A stretch of DNA of 64,000 nt from Henriciella barbarensis (GTDB lineage Bacteria; Pseudomonadota; Alphaproteobacteria; Caulobacterales; Hyphomonadaceae). Shown in pieces: positions 63,709-64,000 of this stretch. The notes below the pieces were generated by a model. The model did no database searches. It was given only the letters and a program-made list of their open reading frames with translations, and was not told the origin of the DNA. The stretch is taken from positions 186,001-250,000 of the forward strand of contig NZ_QWGB01000007.1 of NCBI RefSeq assembly GCF_003576345.1. Direction: 5' to 3'. The position numbers were made by a program, and so were the translations under genes. Each line of letters begins with the position of its first letter. The first letter of the stretch is position 1.

Positions 63709-64000
63709 GCGGCCTTGCCAGCTTCGGGCCCAGCACCGCCGCAGATTGCAACAGTAGCCACACTTCTTCAGGCTCCAGCGACCCCTTTTCCATGACGGCA
63801 AACGCGCCTTCCTGGATAGCGCAAGCCCGAAGTGACGGCGTCAGCGCGCTGGTATGCATGACGAGCCCCGCCTGCGGACATGCCGCGCGCAGCTCCCTGA
63901 TCCGTCCCTCCGAGAGGCTGCCATCGCCCAGCATCCGGTCCAGCACGATGACATCAAATGCCGGCGCCTCGACCGCCAGAAGCGCATCGACGCTGGCGAA
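63701..64000 (-). CDS. Receiver domain protein, partial at window edge
   Basis: The minus-strand frame is open to the window edge, giving the C-terminal 99 residues. The phospho-acceptor region FDVIVLDRMLGDG, then LVMHTSAL and VMEKGS, show a receiver domain. The upstream end, including the acidic pocket residues, lies beyond the window. It is convergent with the single-domain regulator (8-base overlap of stop regions). It probably belongs to the same phosphorelay neighbourhood. Confidence 0.8.
   Translation of the reverse strand, partial: FASVDALLAVEAPAFDVIVLDRMLGDGSLSEGRIRELRAACPQAGLVMHTSALTPSLRACAIQEGAFAVMEKGSLEPEEVWLLLQSAAVLGPKLARPLS

Overview
The window reads as chromosomal DNA of a free-living alphaproteobacterium with fairly high GC, most likely from the Hyphomonadaceae/Caulobacterales side of the class. 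This is inferred from family content (a UrcA-family protein, two DUF6491-like proteins, an LptD-SurA-PdxA-RsmA block, a pyrB/pseudo-pyrC pair, EcfG-like promoter motifs) and not from a marker gene search. No rRNA, tRNA, CRISPR array, integrase or insertion sequence was recognised. Coding density is very high and no gene-free stretch exceeds about 260 bases.

Layout. 1-3.5 kb: gatA and gatC (tRNA-dependent amidotransferase) with small membrane proteins beside gatA. The two gat genes are separated by a tandem pair of opposite-strand exported four-cysteine proteins. 3.5-9.6 kb: ruvX, an AEC transporter, pyrB with a dihydroorotase-like partner that has lost its metal ligands, a TetR regulator, plsY and dprA. 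9.7-15.2 kb: lptD-surA-pdxA-rsmA (outer membrane assembly, vitamin B6, 16S rRNA dimethylation). 15.2-22.2 kb: a long minus-strand block fabD-fabG-acpP-fabF-mltG-yicC-gmk-fbp. 22.4-25.4 kb: rpsF-rpsR-rplI, a terminator, then dnaB. 25.4-33.9 kb: alr, mlaE-mlaF, a flavoprotein, a urcA-family gene with two tandem palindromic sites upstream, radA-cvpA-purF and an SDR gene. 34-38.7 kb: yfgM-like, bamB and der, then panB. 38.7-44.5 kb: NnrU-like membrane protein, FAD monooxygenase, quinone oxidoreductase, a prepilin-peptidase-only protein and a large-subunit catalase.

44.6-55.9 kb is more accessory: a small stress-type protein with an EcfG-like promoter, a formyltransferase-like protein, guaA, a TPR-Asp/Asn hydroxylase fusion, a membrane-anchored PilZ protein, two coupled hypothetical membrane proteins, an RsmB-type methyltransferase, a DUF1330 gene broken by one stop codon, a GNAT enzyme, a MarR/ABA4-like divergent pair and guaB. 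55.9-64 kb: an M28 lipoprotein peptidase, an indoleamine 2,3-dioxygenase-family heme enzyme behind a perfect inverted repeat, and a two-component cluster (hybrid kinase, PAS kinase plus single-domain response regulator, and a second receiver protein cut by the window edge).

Most of the window is core housekeeping: pyrimidine (pyrB) and purine (purF, guaA, guaB) synthesis, fatty acids, envelope assembly, translation and replication. No obviously new multi-gene defence or biosynthetic system was found. The most unusual points are the catalytically dead PyrC-like protein, the split gat genes, the paired palindromes before the urcA-family gene, the IDO-family enzyme with its upstream inverted repeat and an apparent distal histidine, the nonsense mutation in DUF1330, and the formyltransferase lacking the usual catalytic Asn.
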